Below, in pieces: positions 23,601 to 34,178 of a stretch of DNA of 64,000 nucleotides. The stretch comes from Mariannaea sp. PMI_226 (taxonomy: Eukaryota > Ascomycota > Sordariomycetes > Hypocreales > Nectriaceae): assembly GCA_024336345.1 (NCBI GenBank), contig JANFOG010000009.1, forward strand, positions 186,001 through 250,000, read 5' to 3'. The translations under genes were made by a program, and so were the position numbers. The notes under the pieces were generated by a model. It searched no databases. It worked only from the letters and a program-made list of their open reading frames with translations, and was not told the origin of the DNA. Each line of letters opens with the position of its first letter. Within the stretch, counting starts at the first letter, position 1.

Positions 23601-24552
23601 CGGCTTCAGAACACAAGCTCTGTTGAACATCCATCTTAGGCAATGCCATAACGACAACATAGAACAGAGAGAAGCGATGCTCAGAAAGCCAGAAACAACA
23701 GACGAACTGAAGAATATCCTGGAGGATGCGGTCAAAGCAGATGATATTGAAACGATGCGTGATTTGTCGGAAGAGGTGCAAGAAATTTCCAGAGAGTTGC
23801 TATTGGTTGCTGTCAATGAAAATTCTTCATTGCCAATCCTTGAGTTTTTGATGCACAAAGTAAAACCAGATGGAAATCTCAACCTTGTGCAACCGATTGA
23901 TAGACAGATTTACCACGCGGCTGCTAAAATGGGAAACCTGGAAGTCTTTCGCTTCTTTCCTATTCAAGAGTGGGGCTCACTGTCAATAGGGCAGATATTC
24001 AAATTCTCACGTTCTTTGGAAAATGAGAGATGCGCCGACTTGGCAGAGCTCATATTTTCAAATTTGACGTCTGATTATCTGAAGCTAGAGAGTTTGAAGG
24101 GATTACACCCACCACGACCAAATCCGACCAGGGAGACACAGACTTTGGAATGCCTACACCGAATTGCGGAGCACTTGCCAAAATCGATCCTTGACCACGG
24201 CCTTCGAGACATAGCTTCGGGATGCCTCTCCGTTCCTATCGCAGAATTTTATATCAGTCGGGGGGCAAACGCAGAGGGAGCGGCTGGCTGTGATCCACCT
24301 CTCTACCTAGCCTCGGGCAAGGACAGCAAAGAAGCAATACAATTCATGAAATTCTTATTGGAAAATGGAGCAAATCCCAACATACAGTATCTCAGGGCTA
24401 AGCCAATAAGCGCACGGCCAGGCCCAAGAAACTGCTTGCAAACGCTCGGTATGTCATGGGACACTCTCGTGGCACAGACACGGGGAGCGCGCCAAGAAAG
24501 CCTTGGAGGAGGTCGTAGCACGGGCTCGTCGAGACGACCAGGGAACATATAG
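20631..24552 (+). CDS. NACHT-domain (STAND) receptor-like protein with C2H2 fingers and ankyrin-like C-terminus
   Basis: Fungal NLR-like signalling NTPase; relatives act in non-self recognition and regulated cell death. Nine exons: 20631-20903, 20958-20981, 21035-21227, 21287-21661, 21722-22288, 22358-22463, 22513-22770, 22840-23240 and 23294-24552. They join in frame to 1151 residues with no stop. The N-terminal domain (FVQVKPEILALIW, then GPIRLMLL and ISSTYMKTFDKLLD) looks like DUF7708. Walker A is GIPGAGKTYL, with Lys290; Walker B is FILDGLDEM at about 376-384. A winged-helix-like region follows (RILARIDKDL, IQFVHFSIKD). Two adjacent C2H2 fingers lie at 794-819 and 825-851. Ankyrin-like sequence (FLLENGANPNI) and GMSWDTLVAQT close the protein. 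The fifth intron appears to be GC-AG (GCGAGT at 22289). The 24-base exon 2 is needed to recover the conserved sequence. Confidence 0.88.
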
Positions 24553-24991
24553 TCAACGGACAATACAGATCCAAGTGATAGACAATCCTTCTCATCTCTT
24601 TCAAGTTCCTGCAAACGAGTCTATGCAAGGTTGAAATCCGTAGCCAAATATTGGCAACAAGCCAGAGGAAAAGTTACTGTTGATGGTGATGGATATGAAA
24701 TTGCAGAGCTGGAACACGAGATAAGTTGAACATCGGCGGCAGACAGCACAAGATCGGATTGCGACCGACCGAGCATAGATGTAGCCTTGATAGGACGCCA
24801 GAGTTGCACCGTCTGCAACTGCCGCACAAAAGATGTCCATGGTAATTGGGCAAAAAGAATGATGCGAGTCAGCTCGAGTGTTTGTTTACATTGAAGTGCA
24901 ACATGCGGAAGCGCAAGGGGAAGAGATTATACGGAACATTCCTGGGAGAACTCGAAATGATGGAATTTGAAAAAGACAAAAAGAAAACAAT
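24553..24991. other. intergenic, no gene recognised
   Basis: 439 bases between the NACHT gene stop and 5S copy 4. A hydrophobic short frame on the minus strand (24601-24840) has no known motif. The left part should be the NACHT 3' UTR. Confidence 0.45.
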
Positions 24992-25110
24992 ACATACAAC
25001 AGCGAGGATTCGCTGGTCGTCACCGACCCAACTACTAGTTCACCGCTTCTCAGCTTGACTATGGGAGAGCGGACGGGATCCCGTATTTTCTAAGAGCTAT
25101 GGTCGTATGT
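24992..25110 (-). rRNA. 5S ribosomal RNA (copy 4, divergent class)
   Basis: 119 bases on the minus strand with the standard helix I termini and control region. It differs from the other five copies at clustered sites: CTCTCCCATAG against CTCTCCGTACG, AGTAGTTGGG against AGTACTCGGG, and CCAGCGAATCC against CCGGGGAATCC. This version is the one I would call typical of Aspergillus 5S RNA. A mixed A-rich stretch (short T runs on its strand) follows its 3' end. Confidence 0.9.
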
Positions 25111-25369
25111 ACGATCCAAAATGTTTGTTGCTGCTCATAAAGATATCACAGCTGCGCAAATCTCACCAGCACATTCCTCATTCCAAGGCCTGAGAAATAT
25201 GCAATCCGCAGTGTGTTTTCAAATATTGTATTGCCCGAGAGAAGGGCCCAAGCCTCACAGTCGGTTGGTGAGGTGTAGTTAGTTGAATACTAACTTCGTT
25301 TCCAGCTTCCACAACAAAGCTCTTGTCTACGAAATTTTGATGTTGCTTAGTTCAATTATTTAGTTGTGT

Positions 25370-26226
25370 GCTATACAGGCGGATATCGTTCGATATTCTT
25401 CTCTTTCATGCAAGGTTGATGAAGACTTTGGTGAAGACTTCCACCCTCAAGATCGAGACGAAAATATATACCCTGAAGCCGAAGTTTACCGTGATAGTCG
25501 TTACTAAGCGCCACCACATCCGCTTCTTCCCTCAGAAGGGAGATTGCAATGGTAACCCATTGCCTGACACATTAGTTGAAAAGAAGGTTACACACCCCTT
25601 CATGTGGGATTTTTACCTCCGACGTGTTCAGCATCATGCCATTCTTGACGAGTTGAATGTGCCGGTAAACGACTTCTAAAAGTCTTTTACCAGCAGTGCT
25701 ATACCTACGCGCGATCCTCCACGTCTTATGTCACTGCATCCCGCGGCCCACTACGCACATTTAGCCGCGATCCATTACGCCCATATCACTACATCCCGCG
25801 GTCTACTATTGTTGTGACAAAAGACGAACGTCTCTTGCCGCTAGGCAGAGACCTCTTATGTACCTTGACAACTAAATACATTTGGCCGCGATCCACCGCG
25901 CCCATATCACTGCGTCCCGCGGTCTACTACGAACATTTGGATAGTGCACGGGCGAGGGCTCACGAGGACATTGCGAGCAGTGAAGGCTTCCGTGCTGGTA
26001 CAAAGGGTCATGAGATGATCCGAGAGAAGATTGCGCGTGGCATCGCATCTCTCCTGGTCGAGCGGAGAGGGGCGTTGATGTGCCACCCCTACTCACTCTG
26101 GGAGGAAAGGTGGACAAGCAGAAGGGTTCTGTTAGTGAGGAGGAACAGATTCGAGACTTTTTCCGCAGCACGTACATCTAATTATGCTCTTCGAGAGTTG
26201 AGGGGCAGGTTGGGTGAAGGGGGCTA
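25370..26226 (+). pseudogene. Argonaute (PIWI domain) relic
   Basis: Remnant of an RNA-silencing Argonaute gene. The frame at 25476-25679 reads KPKFTVIVVTKRHHIRFFP, then GDCNGNPLPDTLVEKKVTHPF and DELNVPVNDF, which is PIWI-domain sequence from the middle of the domain. Upstream, KVDEDFG-like sequence continues in another frame. After the stop at 25677-25679, QQCYTYARS-like sequence and then YYEHLDSARARAHED in other frames match the C-terminal PIWI region (tyrosine-alanine-rich YYAHLAS motif). That last region is repeated about three times at 25711-25764, 25767-25810 and 25888-25940. Frameshifts and lack of the PAZ and N-terminal domains mean it cannot make a working Argonaute. Confidence 0.75.
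25711..25940 (+). repeat. degenerate threefold repeat inside the Argonaute relic
   Basis: Three imperfect copies of a unit of about 45-55 bases with the core GCGATCC then CCCGCGG then CTACTA/CTACG. They start at 25711, 25767 and 25888. Copies two and three are the closest to each other. An unrelated insert of about 75 bases (25811-25887) separates them. The unit codes for the HPAVYYAHLA-like C-terminal PIWI segment. Confidence 0.7.
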
Positions 26227-26574
26227 GATATCTGGGCTGGAACAGGATTGGTGGATCATCGACGGGGAGGGACGGGTGGGACAAGCGATGACTACGGTCC
26301 TGGGACGTATTCCATATGGTAGCGTTTAAAGACAGACGCTTCAGAGCCGCGGTGGGCGTTTCATTACAACAGAATTGCAGTGCTATTCTGGTTCCTCCAT
26401 TTTTTGGTTTTTGGGTTTGTTGTGGAACCGTCAGTAAGGCCCTAAAATATGCCTGTCTCTAATATTTTGGTATCTATGTCTAACATTTCACTTCCTTAGC
26501 ACAAGTCGGTCTGTACGCTTGAGAGCAACATCGTTTTGCTCACAGACGTTACGACTTTCTTCAAGAATGAAGCA
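26227..26574. other. intergenic, no gene recognised
   Basis: 348 bases between the Argonaute relic and the acyltransferase stop codon. The right part should be the acyltransferase 3' UTR. Confidence 0.45.
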
Positions 26575-28179
26575 TTACCCCACGCTAGTAGATGGTAAAA
26601 GCAGTGGATCCTCTATCAGTCTCTTCATATCCTCAGTCCGGATATGAACAGACACGTCGACGCCGTTATCTGTCCAAGATGAATACGCTGGGCCTGGTGC
26701 TTCTTTGATCAACACGATGCCGTCCATGTCAGGAACAATACCCTCAGTATATATACAAGCATTCTCCAACCCGAAATCTATGTTATAAATCCCCGCTCTT
26801 GCCCAGGTTGTCACCATGATATGGCGCTTTCCTAAGAAGGCTTGCCAGATACGTTGAGGAGACTTTTCATATGCCACGCTGTGAAGGTGTGCGGAAAGGT
26901 TGGCGGGGTTAGCGATTGTGCCAAGTGTTTCGCGTATCTGAGTGGCCACTTGGTTGAGATTCGCTGAAGCTGCTACAAGAGAACCTGGCAGTTCCACATT
27001 CGTCATAATAACTGGAGATCCAAGAAACCGTTCGTCCAGTTCAAAGGAGCGGCGGACGCCAGAGACTAGGTCACAGTGGACAGGGTTTGAGTCATTCATC
27101 AATTCGCGAGCACGCGCAATACATGACCAGATGTGGCCCAGGATAGCGTCGTGACGACTGAGCTTTCGCAAGCCATTCTTGTTCGCTCTTTCGAATAGAA
27201 AATCGACTTGATCTCGGGTCAAATGAATGACGTAGTTAGATACAGGAGCACTGAGATCCCACTCGGTCCACGGCATCACCTTGCCTGAAGGCTGAGGTAC
27301 TGGGCTATCGAATGCCTTTGGTATGTAGACTGGCCATGGGCATGTCGATGCTGAGGCCCACCAGTCATAACGGTGCAACTTGAGGCTTTCAGCTTGTTGA
27401 ATAATTGCCAAGTCTGGCGTTTCCTGATCAATGTCACCTGCAGCCTGCTGGTCCAGCAGTGCAGGATTGAACGACGGCTTGATATCGGGGAGCAAACCAC
27501 CGATCAAGACGGCCCGGCTTACGTGAGCCCAATCCTTAACAAAGGTCATCAAGGTTGTCGTATCAGCGAGTGCATGTCTGATCTTCAGCGAAAGAACAAG
27601 ACCATCACAGGCCAGCTGTGTAATCTGGGCAGACATCAGCGGCCTCAAGCGCCCAGTGTCATCTTCAAAGTTGGGCTCAAACACAGGAGCAAGCGGAGTG
27701 TTTGCCACAAAGCTTCGCAATGAAGCTTCCTGACAATTCCAGACTGGCTCAGTCTGTTTTCGTTTCAACGGATATAGAGTCTCCAGGGTTTCCGAGCTAG
27801 TTGCCCAAACAAACTCAACTCCGGGGTCGTCAAAAGCTCCGAAGCGGGCATATATTTGACCAAGTCGACGGGAATGTATAGGGAGATGCTGTGCTTCGGC
27901 CGGCACAATACCATCAGTAGTGTCGACCATTATGAGTTGTCCGCACCACTGTGGATAAGCTTCGAGAGTCGCAGCCAGGGTGGTGCGGAAATGTTGGTGT
28001 AAATCGAGCTTCTCAGCACCAGGGAGATTAGGCTTCGAGAATAGCCACACAGCACTTGCAGGTGCGAAGTCGGCTGCCGTGCAGTCTAGTAATGAGAGGG
28101 CAACGGTCTGCAATGAACCTCTCGCTCTCGCAGGCACAAGGCGTTCGGACTTTTGAACAGAAAGAGTAAATGTCGCCAT
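26575..28179 (-). CDS. BAHD-family acyltransferase
   Basis: Single-exon gene of 534 residues, typical length for fungal BAHD enzymes, which move acyl groups from acyl-CoA to hydroxyl or amino groups of small molecules. The catalytic HxxxD motif is present as HALAD (His202, Asp206). The structural DFG motif is present as IDFGLEN near residue 468, one position short of the classical DFGWG. Other features are the NPA-type WSCIAR helix and a GVRR segment in the middle. The start at 28179 gives MATFTLSVQKSE, a natural BAHD N-terminus. Many relatives work in secondary metabolism, for example on trichothecene-type or alkaloid alcohols. No synthase gene is nearby, so the substrate is unknown. It sits between two relic genes. 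Confidence 0.88.
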   Translation of the reverse strand: MATFTLSVQKSERLVPARARGSLQTVALSLLDCTAADFAPASAVWLFSKPNLPGAEKLDLHQHFRTTLAATLEAYPQWCGQLIMVDTTDGIVPAEAQHLPIHSRRLGQIYARFGAFDDPGVEFVWATSSETLETLYPLKRKQTEPVWNCQEASLRSFVANTPLAPVFEPNFEDDTGRLRPLMSAQITQLACDGLVLSLKIRHALADTTTLMTFVKDWAHVSRAVLIGGLLPDIKPSFNPALLDQQAAGDIDQETPDLAIIQQAESLKLHRYDWWASASTCPWPVYIPKAFDSPVPQPSGKVMPWTEWDLSAPVSNYVIHLTRDQVDFLFERANKNGLRKLSRHDAILGHIWSCIARARELMNDSNPVHCDLVSGVRRSFELDERFLGSPVIMTNVELPGSLVAASANLNQVATQIRETLGTIANPANLSAHLHSVAYEKSPQRIWQAFLGKRHIMVTTWARAGIYNIDFGLENACIYTEGIVPDMDGIVLIKEAPGPAYSSWTDNGVDVSVHIRTEDMKRLIEDPLLLPSTSVG

Positions 28180-28913
28180 GGCTGTTGAGAGTCACCCAAG
28201 CAACCACAACCAATATGGGTTATCAAGGGTTGTAACTATACACTACAAGTAATTTAGCTCATTTAAGAGCTCATCATTTCTTTGTAGGGCTATTTATTGT
28301 TTAGTTTGTTCCCATGCCGATTTTCTTTTAATTTGCTTTTGTTTGTGGTTGTCCCATTTTGCCTTCTCTTGCTACTCTTATTTTCTCGCTATCCGTTTTA
28401 GGCCAATTGTTGTATGGCATCATAATGACACTGCCAGCTAACGTGACCAAAGGGGTTAGATTTGGAAGGGAGTCATACCGAGTAATCTGTACTACAGAAG
28501 CTATGGACTGTGGGCCAATCTGCTGTACATAGTCCCTTTTCCATCTTACATAATGCATCCTTTTTACACAGCCAGCTGTGCGAAAAGTCGTAAGGTCTTA
28601 TTCAACGCACAGCCGGCTGTGCATGTATGACTCCCCCTTTACGTAGAAGAGTCAGGACACCTTCTCAAAAGAACATATCCTATGTTATCTGCTTACTATT
28701 TTCAATCATTGATGTGTTCAAAAATGAATTCACTATATCAATGAGCCTCTCGATGAAGGCATGAAATTATTCACCTGATCAGCCACTTGCTTGGAATCCG
28801 TAATCCGTACAAGTTGCGTGTCAGACGCCTGTGGCTGGGAGTTTTGTCGTCTTGACCCCTAAGCCTGTCAAAAAAATCAAAAAGCTCCTCAGAGCGACCC
28901 GTGACCATAAAAA
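28180..28913. other. intergenic (divergent) with a palindromic pair
   Basis: 734 bases between the acyltransferase start and the CCA-enzyme relic. It is AT-rich except for the palindromic pair at 28567-28622. It should contain the acyltransferase promoter. Confidence 0.45.
28567..28622. repeat. pair of CACAGCnnGCTGTG palindromes
   Basis: A perfect 16-base palindrome GCACAGCCGGCTGTGC lies at 28607-28622. A near copy, CACAGCCAGCTGTG, lies at 28567-28580, 26 bases away. It could be a paired binding site for a dimeric regulator about 390-430 bases upstream of the acyltransferase ATG, or a mobile-element end. Neither is shown. Confidence 0.6.
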
Positions 28914-30587
28914 ATGGAACCTCCTCAAACGAAGGCGAAGATTAAAATAGCTAAGATCCTAATCCAGTGGCTGATAGTCCCAGCACCTTCACCAAGACCG
29001 CCTCCTGGGTCCAAGACCACAATTATTTTGCTACCTGCCGAGAAGGTCTTGCGGTATCTCCTCCTAGATTGCCGTCAACAACTGCCTAACCCAGATATAG
29101 AGATATGGATTACTGGCGGTTGGGTCCGTGATCGGCTTTTGGGCATTCCTTGTTCAGATGTCGACATTGCAATGAGTAATATGACGGGTGTACAGTTTGG
29201 CGACGCCCTCACCTCGTTCCTCCAGAAAAATAATGATAATTATCAGCAACGAGCGTCCCATATTGTGGTTGACTTTCGTCGCTTCACCGGCTTCCATGTT
29301 ACCAAGAAGAATGTAGATAAGTCAAAGAAACTTGAGACAGCAGGGGGGGCGACTTTTTGACTTGGACCTTGACCTTGTCAACTTGCGCAAGGAAGTTTAT
29401 GGTGCCGATTGTCGGACACCCGAGATGGAATTCGGCACCGCTCGGGAAGATGTATTCCGGCGAGACGCAACCGTGAACGCGCTCTTCTTCGATTTGATTC
29501 ATAAGAGGGTAGCTGATTTTACGCAGCAAGGCCTTGATGATCTTTCTGCCGGTGTAATGCGAACACCACTTGAGCCACGGCAAACATTTCTTGACGACCC
29601 TTTGAGAGTATTACGGTTTATCCGAATTGGAAGCAAGCTAGGGTATCGTATGGATGGATGGAGAAGCTATGCGCTGGGCGGCGTCCAAGGAAATTCATGT
29701 CGCCTTGAACGAGAAAGTAAGCAGGGAAAGGGTTGGAATCGAAGTCTTCAAGATGATGAGAAACCCCAACCCTGACATCGCCTTCAATTTAATTCTTCAA
29801 GCCAATTTGTACGGTACTGCATTTTTCTCTCTAGATTCTCCATTACCAACACCTGAGTCGTGTTCTTCCGTGCCAACAGCCTAACGAACCGTGGCAGGGC
29901 ACATGGGCGACGGCGCTTACCATAGTTGCCTCCCTATCGAAAGATTTGACAAGAAATTTCGGATATTTGATTCGATCAGAGAAGCAAGATAATATGCTCT
30001 GGTCATTGGTTGCCTACACTCCTCTAGTTGGCTTGGATAAGAGGCACTACGAATTGGCAGTCGATGAGGCAATAAATGCAGTCAAGGGCACCAAGTTGCT
30101 TTACAAAATGATCGAGGCATCTCTGAAGAACTTGGAATCTATTCGATCTACTATCACACTCCTGAGTCTTGATGAAGATCACTCGCCATCTCGCAGCACC
30201 ATTGGAATGGCCATGCGGAAATGAGGACCTTCTTGGGGATTGCAACTTGTTTTCTCGGCCATTGGGGAAGTTGTTTATTTGTAACCGTTAACTTCTTCGA
30301 TAACATCGCTCCAAAAAGACGTCGAACTAGTGCTGCGGCGGTATGAGCCTTTTTGTCTTTTGTCCAGCGAGAAAGACTCAACCACGTGACGTCGCTGAAG
30401 CCGGTTCTTGATGGAAACGCCATCAAGAAGGCGTTTGGGATGAAGGAAGGTGGAAAACTTTTCCAGGGCAATTGAGACTCTCCTGGTGTGGCAACTGGAG
30501 CATGAGGGAGAAACTGTGGCAGGAGCTGGAGCATGGCTACTTAACCAGAGACATGAACTAGGAGTTCCTAGTCCTGGCGATAGATAG
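28914..30587 (+). pseudogene. decayed CCA tRNA nucleotidyltransferase copy
   Basis: The enzyme adds CCA to tRNA 3' ends and is essential, so a working copy should exist elsewhere. The N-terminus keeps the nucleotidyltransferase signature (TGGWVRDRLLG then DVDIAM). Further family sequence follows in shifting frames: DLVNLRKEVYG, RRDATVNALFFDL, FLDDPLRVLRFIRIGSKLGY, SRERVGIEVFKMM and, near the 3' end, LKPVLDGNAIKKAFGMKEGG. Breaks are visible at a G7 run near 29342-29349, a duplicated ATGG at about 29651-29662, a disrupted stretch at 29855-29890 ending in TAA, one near 30340-30350, and a missing base near 30468. The frame order and full length show a once complete gene. It has no introns. Confidence 0.85.
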
Positions 30588-31803
30588 ATCTTTTCGTTTT
30601 AGTAGCCTAGGGCTTGTATTCAATCTGCCCCAAGGAAACCCAACGACATATCAGTGAAGACGTAATCGAGGTACATTTCACGACGATTAGCTGCATTTAG
30701 GACCTCGAGGATATTTGCGGACCTACCCCGGTGCCAATAACAACCTCGTAGGCCTTCATGGCCCGCCCTGAGTGGCCTAATAGAGATAAGAATGGTTTGA
30801 ATGATGCCGAACTACGGCTGGAAAGAAATTCATGCCATCCCCGCCATCTAATATAAACAACCGGAGGTGATGCTGATCCTTTGTAGATGTCCATAATTTG
30901 ACTCAGGGCCCCCCTCCCTTTGTACAAAGTTCTGTTGACCAATCGACTTACGTCCGGAGCTCAGAAAATCTTCATTATTATTATTTAGAGATTTGTACTA
31001 TTTTCAGGCTAGAAGACTGGAGAGTCTACAACACTTCTAAAAACGGGGATCTGGGACTCTATTTTCGGAGGCACAAGGCTACAAGGCACCAGAAACTGAG
31101 GCAAAAGCTCAGAAGCGGGAAAATTGACGAGATCCTGTATTTTCTCCAGATTTGTGGTTAAATGTGGTAGAGTCGGGTGTGTTTCGAGCCTATGTAGCCC
31201 CATTACTGAGACCAAAACAAAGGATTGACACTCACAAGTTGAAGTTGAAAACCGAAACCCGATCGGCGGAGTTCTGTTTTGGCTCAAGCGAGAGCTTGCA
31301 TAATCAATGACCAATGTGTCATCTTCCGCCCTGTAAGACAACATTTTTAAGTTAAAGAGAGAAAAAGGTGTTTTTGAATTATTGACGAGATTTCGGATAC
31401 CGGTATCCTGACTCAAATAGAACTGCGAAGTAGAACTGAAGCCAGGGAGCTATGTCTCGCAATATCGTTCAATCATATCGAGTCCAAACGGTTTCAAAAT
31501 ACATAACAGGATTCAACACACAATACAGTCATTCGAGATCGATTATAATTTAATTGTTTACTAAGCTACAGACACCACTTTAAAAACCTAAATCTGTCTT
31601 CATCTTCCGCAGAACCATCGCGTGTCGTTATTCCTACTCTTCATCCATCTCACTGCTCCCACCATGGAGAAACTTTGGACTCCACGTTGCCAAATGGCTA
31701 CAGTCAAGTAGTGACAGACATCCATTAGGTAATTTACCCAAAGACATTTCGGTTGCCACTGTGACCTTAATCCCTACAGGAATTGGACTGACAGCTCCAA
31801 ACT
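30588..31803. other. intergenic or unresolved gene
   Basis: 1.2 kb without a gene I can name. On the minus strand a 70-residue stretch ending KAYEVVIGTG (about 30725-30930) is followed by a good GTAGGT donor, and MYLDYVFTDMSLGFLG can be read further on. This suggests a small spliced gene or the remains of one. I do not recognise the family. Confidence 0.4.
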
Positions 31804-34178
31804 TTAAAGGCTTGTCAAGCCCCCAGCAAAGTCGACCTCCTCTAGCATGGACCACCAGTTCGGCCAAAGTCCAGGGTCCTCAAGATTAATATTCAAATCA
31901 GAAGGGAACTGATTGGTCACTGCTTGCTCATCTGTCACGAGCCCCTCGGCGTCTGAAGACCCCTCGGTGGGAACGTGGACGCGGCTCGCTGCGTCCCTCT
32001 CCGCGCGACGAATTTGCTGAATCTGTAGGTCTGACCTATCGATAATGCGGTACTCATGAACAGATTGGTGCAAAACCTCAAAGTCGAATCGATTCTTCCC
32101 CCTGTACGGTCGACTTTCAGATGTTGCTCGCTCATATAGAAGAGACGAATTTTGGATTGTCTTGATCTGCCATTTCATCACCATTAGCGTCAGAAGTCTG
32201 TTAATGCTGGGACGGTTTGGGGATATTACCCATCCACCACCAAGATCCCAGATATGTTGAAATTCTCTCAGATAGTCAAGACCCATTTCCATTAGCTCTT
32301 TTGCCTTTGGACTGCGCCCAAAATTCATGCCTGGGAAGCGGTATACATAGAGACTACCGAAACAAGCCGAGAAAGCGCAGAAACCGGAGAATGGAGTCAT
32401 GACTGAGATTCCACAGTCTGCAGCCTCCTTGAGGAGATAAGTTACTTGATCTGACGAGTCAAACAGTTCGCGAGCGCATTCATCCCACCATCCTGGCGGG
32501 GCTTCTGCTTCAAGGAGTGGATGGTCTATGGGACCTTGGGGGGTCGTGTCGGCTGAGGGTGGTAAAAAGGGGAAATATTCACGATGAATTAACATTAAGC
32601 TAGAATGTAAGCAGCGATGCATTAGTGAGCTGAGCTTTGGAAACGGCACATAGGGGACGGGACACAAACCTCTGGTAATATAGAAGGTTGAGGTAGATGA
32701 AAGTCTCCCCGAAACCGAGTGTCATATATATCGCGACGCTGTTGTTCGGGTAGTGAAGCCTGCTGTGTTGGCGATCCCTCCATTCTTGAAGTCGTTTTCG
32801 GCACTCTGACCAAGGAGACCCTGGCACCCAGGGGCAATTTTCAGGAGCACACATGCCTGGTGCCCTTCGACCATCGTTGAAGACAAAGGCCATAACCTGA
32901 GCGTTGATATCAAAACCCTCTGCCATGATCTCAAAACTGTGCGCGATGTCCAAGGTTACAGGCATCCCGGGATCGCCAGATATTTGACGAGAAGGCGCAG
33001 TATCTGATCCAAATGCGAATTCGACAGATGTTGGAGGGCGAGCAACCTTTAACTTCTGCATTTCCGGCTTGGGGAGCATCCGCGGGTTATACGTCCCGGA
33101 GTTGATGGTGCAATCCATGATGAAGCAAGCCCAGTACGTCCTTGCCTCCACAGCGGCAGAGAGAGCGTCCATCTCGCTTCCATACGATGTGTCAAGAGGA
33201 AAAGGGGCAACTCTAGAACTATGTAGCGATTGCATAATTCGAATTGCGATACCTGGACAATCTTTCTGTCAGACTCTGGGAAACATGAGTGGTGAATGAA
33301 CAAGACACTACCCCTTATCCCATAATAAGTGGAATGAATTACAGCATCGCTTGGTCGCGAAACGAGCAGGAAAGGGTAAAACAGGGCTGTATGTTCTTAC
33401 CACAGTGCATCCACGCTTTGTGAAAGTCTCGCACACCCCATTCAAACAAAGTCAAGATGAGCAGAGCCTGGACCACAATCACTTTTGGAGGCTGAAGGAT
33501 ACAGTCGGACAAGACTCGGCGAGCATAGCATGCCAAGTCTTGGGCGTCGGGCAGTTCACTCGCCCATGTGTCGCTGAAGACCGCGGGCTGCTTCTTCACC
33601 GAAGCAAGCACCGTAGCAAGCAGGGCTTTGGCTTCTTCTGACCGGTGGGATTGGAACTCCCTGATGAACAGGGAAGGCTGCAAGATGCGCAGTTCAGGGA
33701 ACTTGCTTGTGAAGACGTTCAACGCCTTGAGGATGACATCAGTAGGGATAGCTGCAAGGTAGTCGTCGACTTTGTTCCTACGACGCGTCTGAGTGGATAG
33801 CCGGCTCACTGACAGACCGGGACTGGGATCGCTGAGCACAGCATAGGAGGGGGATACGTGTTGGGGGACCTCCGGAGCTAGGTGAGGTTCTACTGGGTCT
33901 GCCTGTCGTGCAGCAGAACGAGTTCTCTTCCTCTTCAACGATGGCTTGGCGAGAGGGACTGCCACTCGCGGCCTGGTCAGCTCGCAGCCAGACCTACCGA
34001 GCTTTTCGCACTTGGAACATGGTGGTGATCCAGAGTTGACGCACTTGATCTTTGATTTGCTTCGGAAGCCGCATTAGCTATGTACCCAGGCATACAGTAT
34101 GCAACAAAAAAAAAGAAGAAAAAAAAAGGGCTCTCCCGCCTCTTACCGGCAGTATTCACATGATAGACTAGAGCGCAT
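31804..34178 (-). CDS. Zn2Cys6 transcription factor
   Basis: Four exons on the minus strand: 34178-34147, 34059-33401, 33252-32670 and 32599-31804. They join in frame to 689 residues. The zinc cluster is split by the first intron: SCEYCR before it and KSKIKC, CSKCEK and a final Cys after it, giving the standard C-x2-C-x6-C spacing. A basic region (KPSLKRKRTRSAARQ) follows. The middle domain shows the family segment VEARTYWACFIMDC and IAIRIMQSLHSSR. The stop follows MLEEVDFAGG. A first intron inside the zinc cluster is common in this class. The next regulator gene starts 2.4 kb away on the same strand. The target is unknown. Confidence 0.88.
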
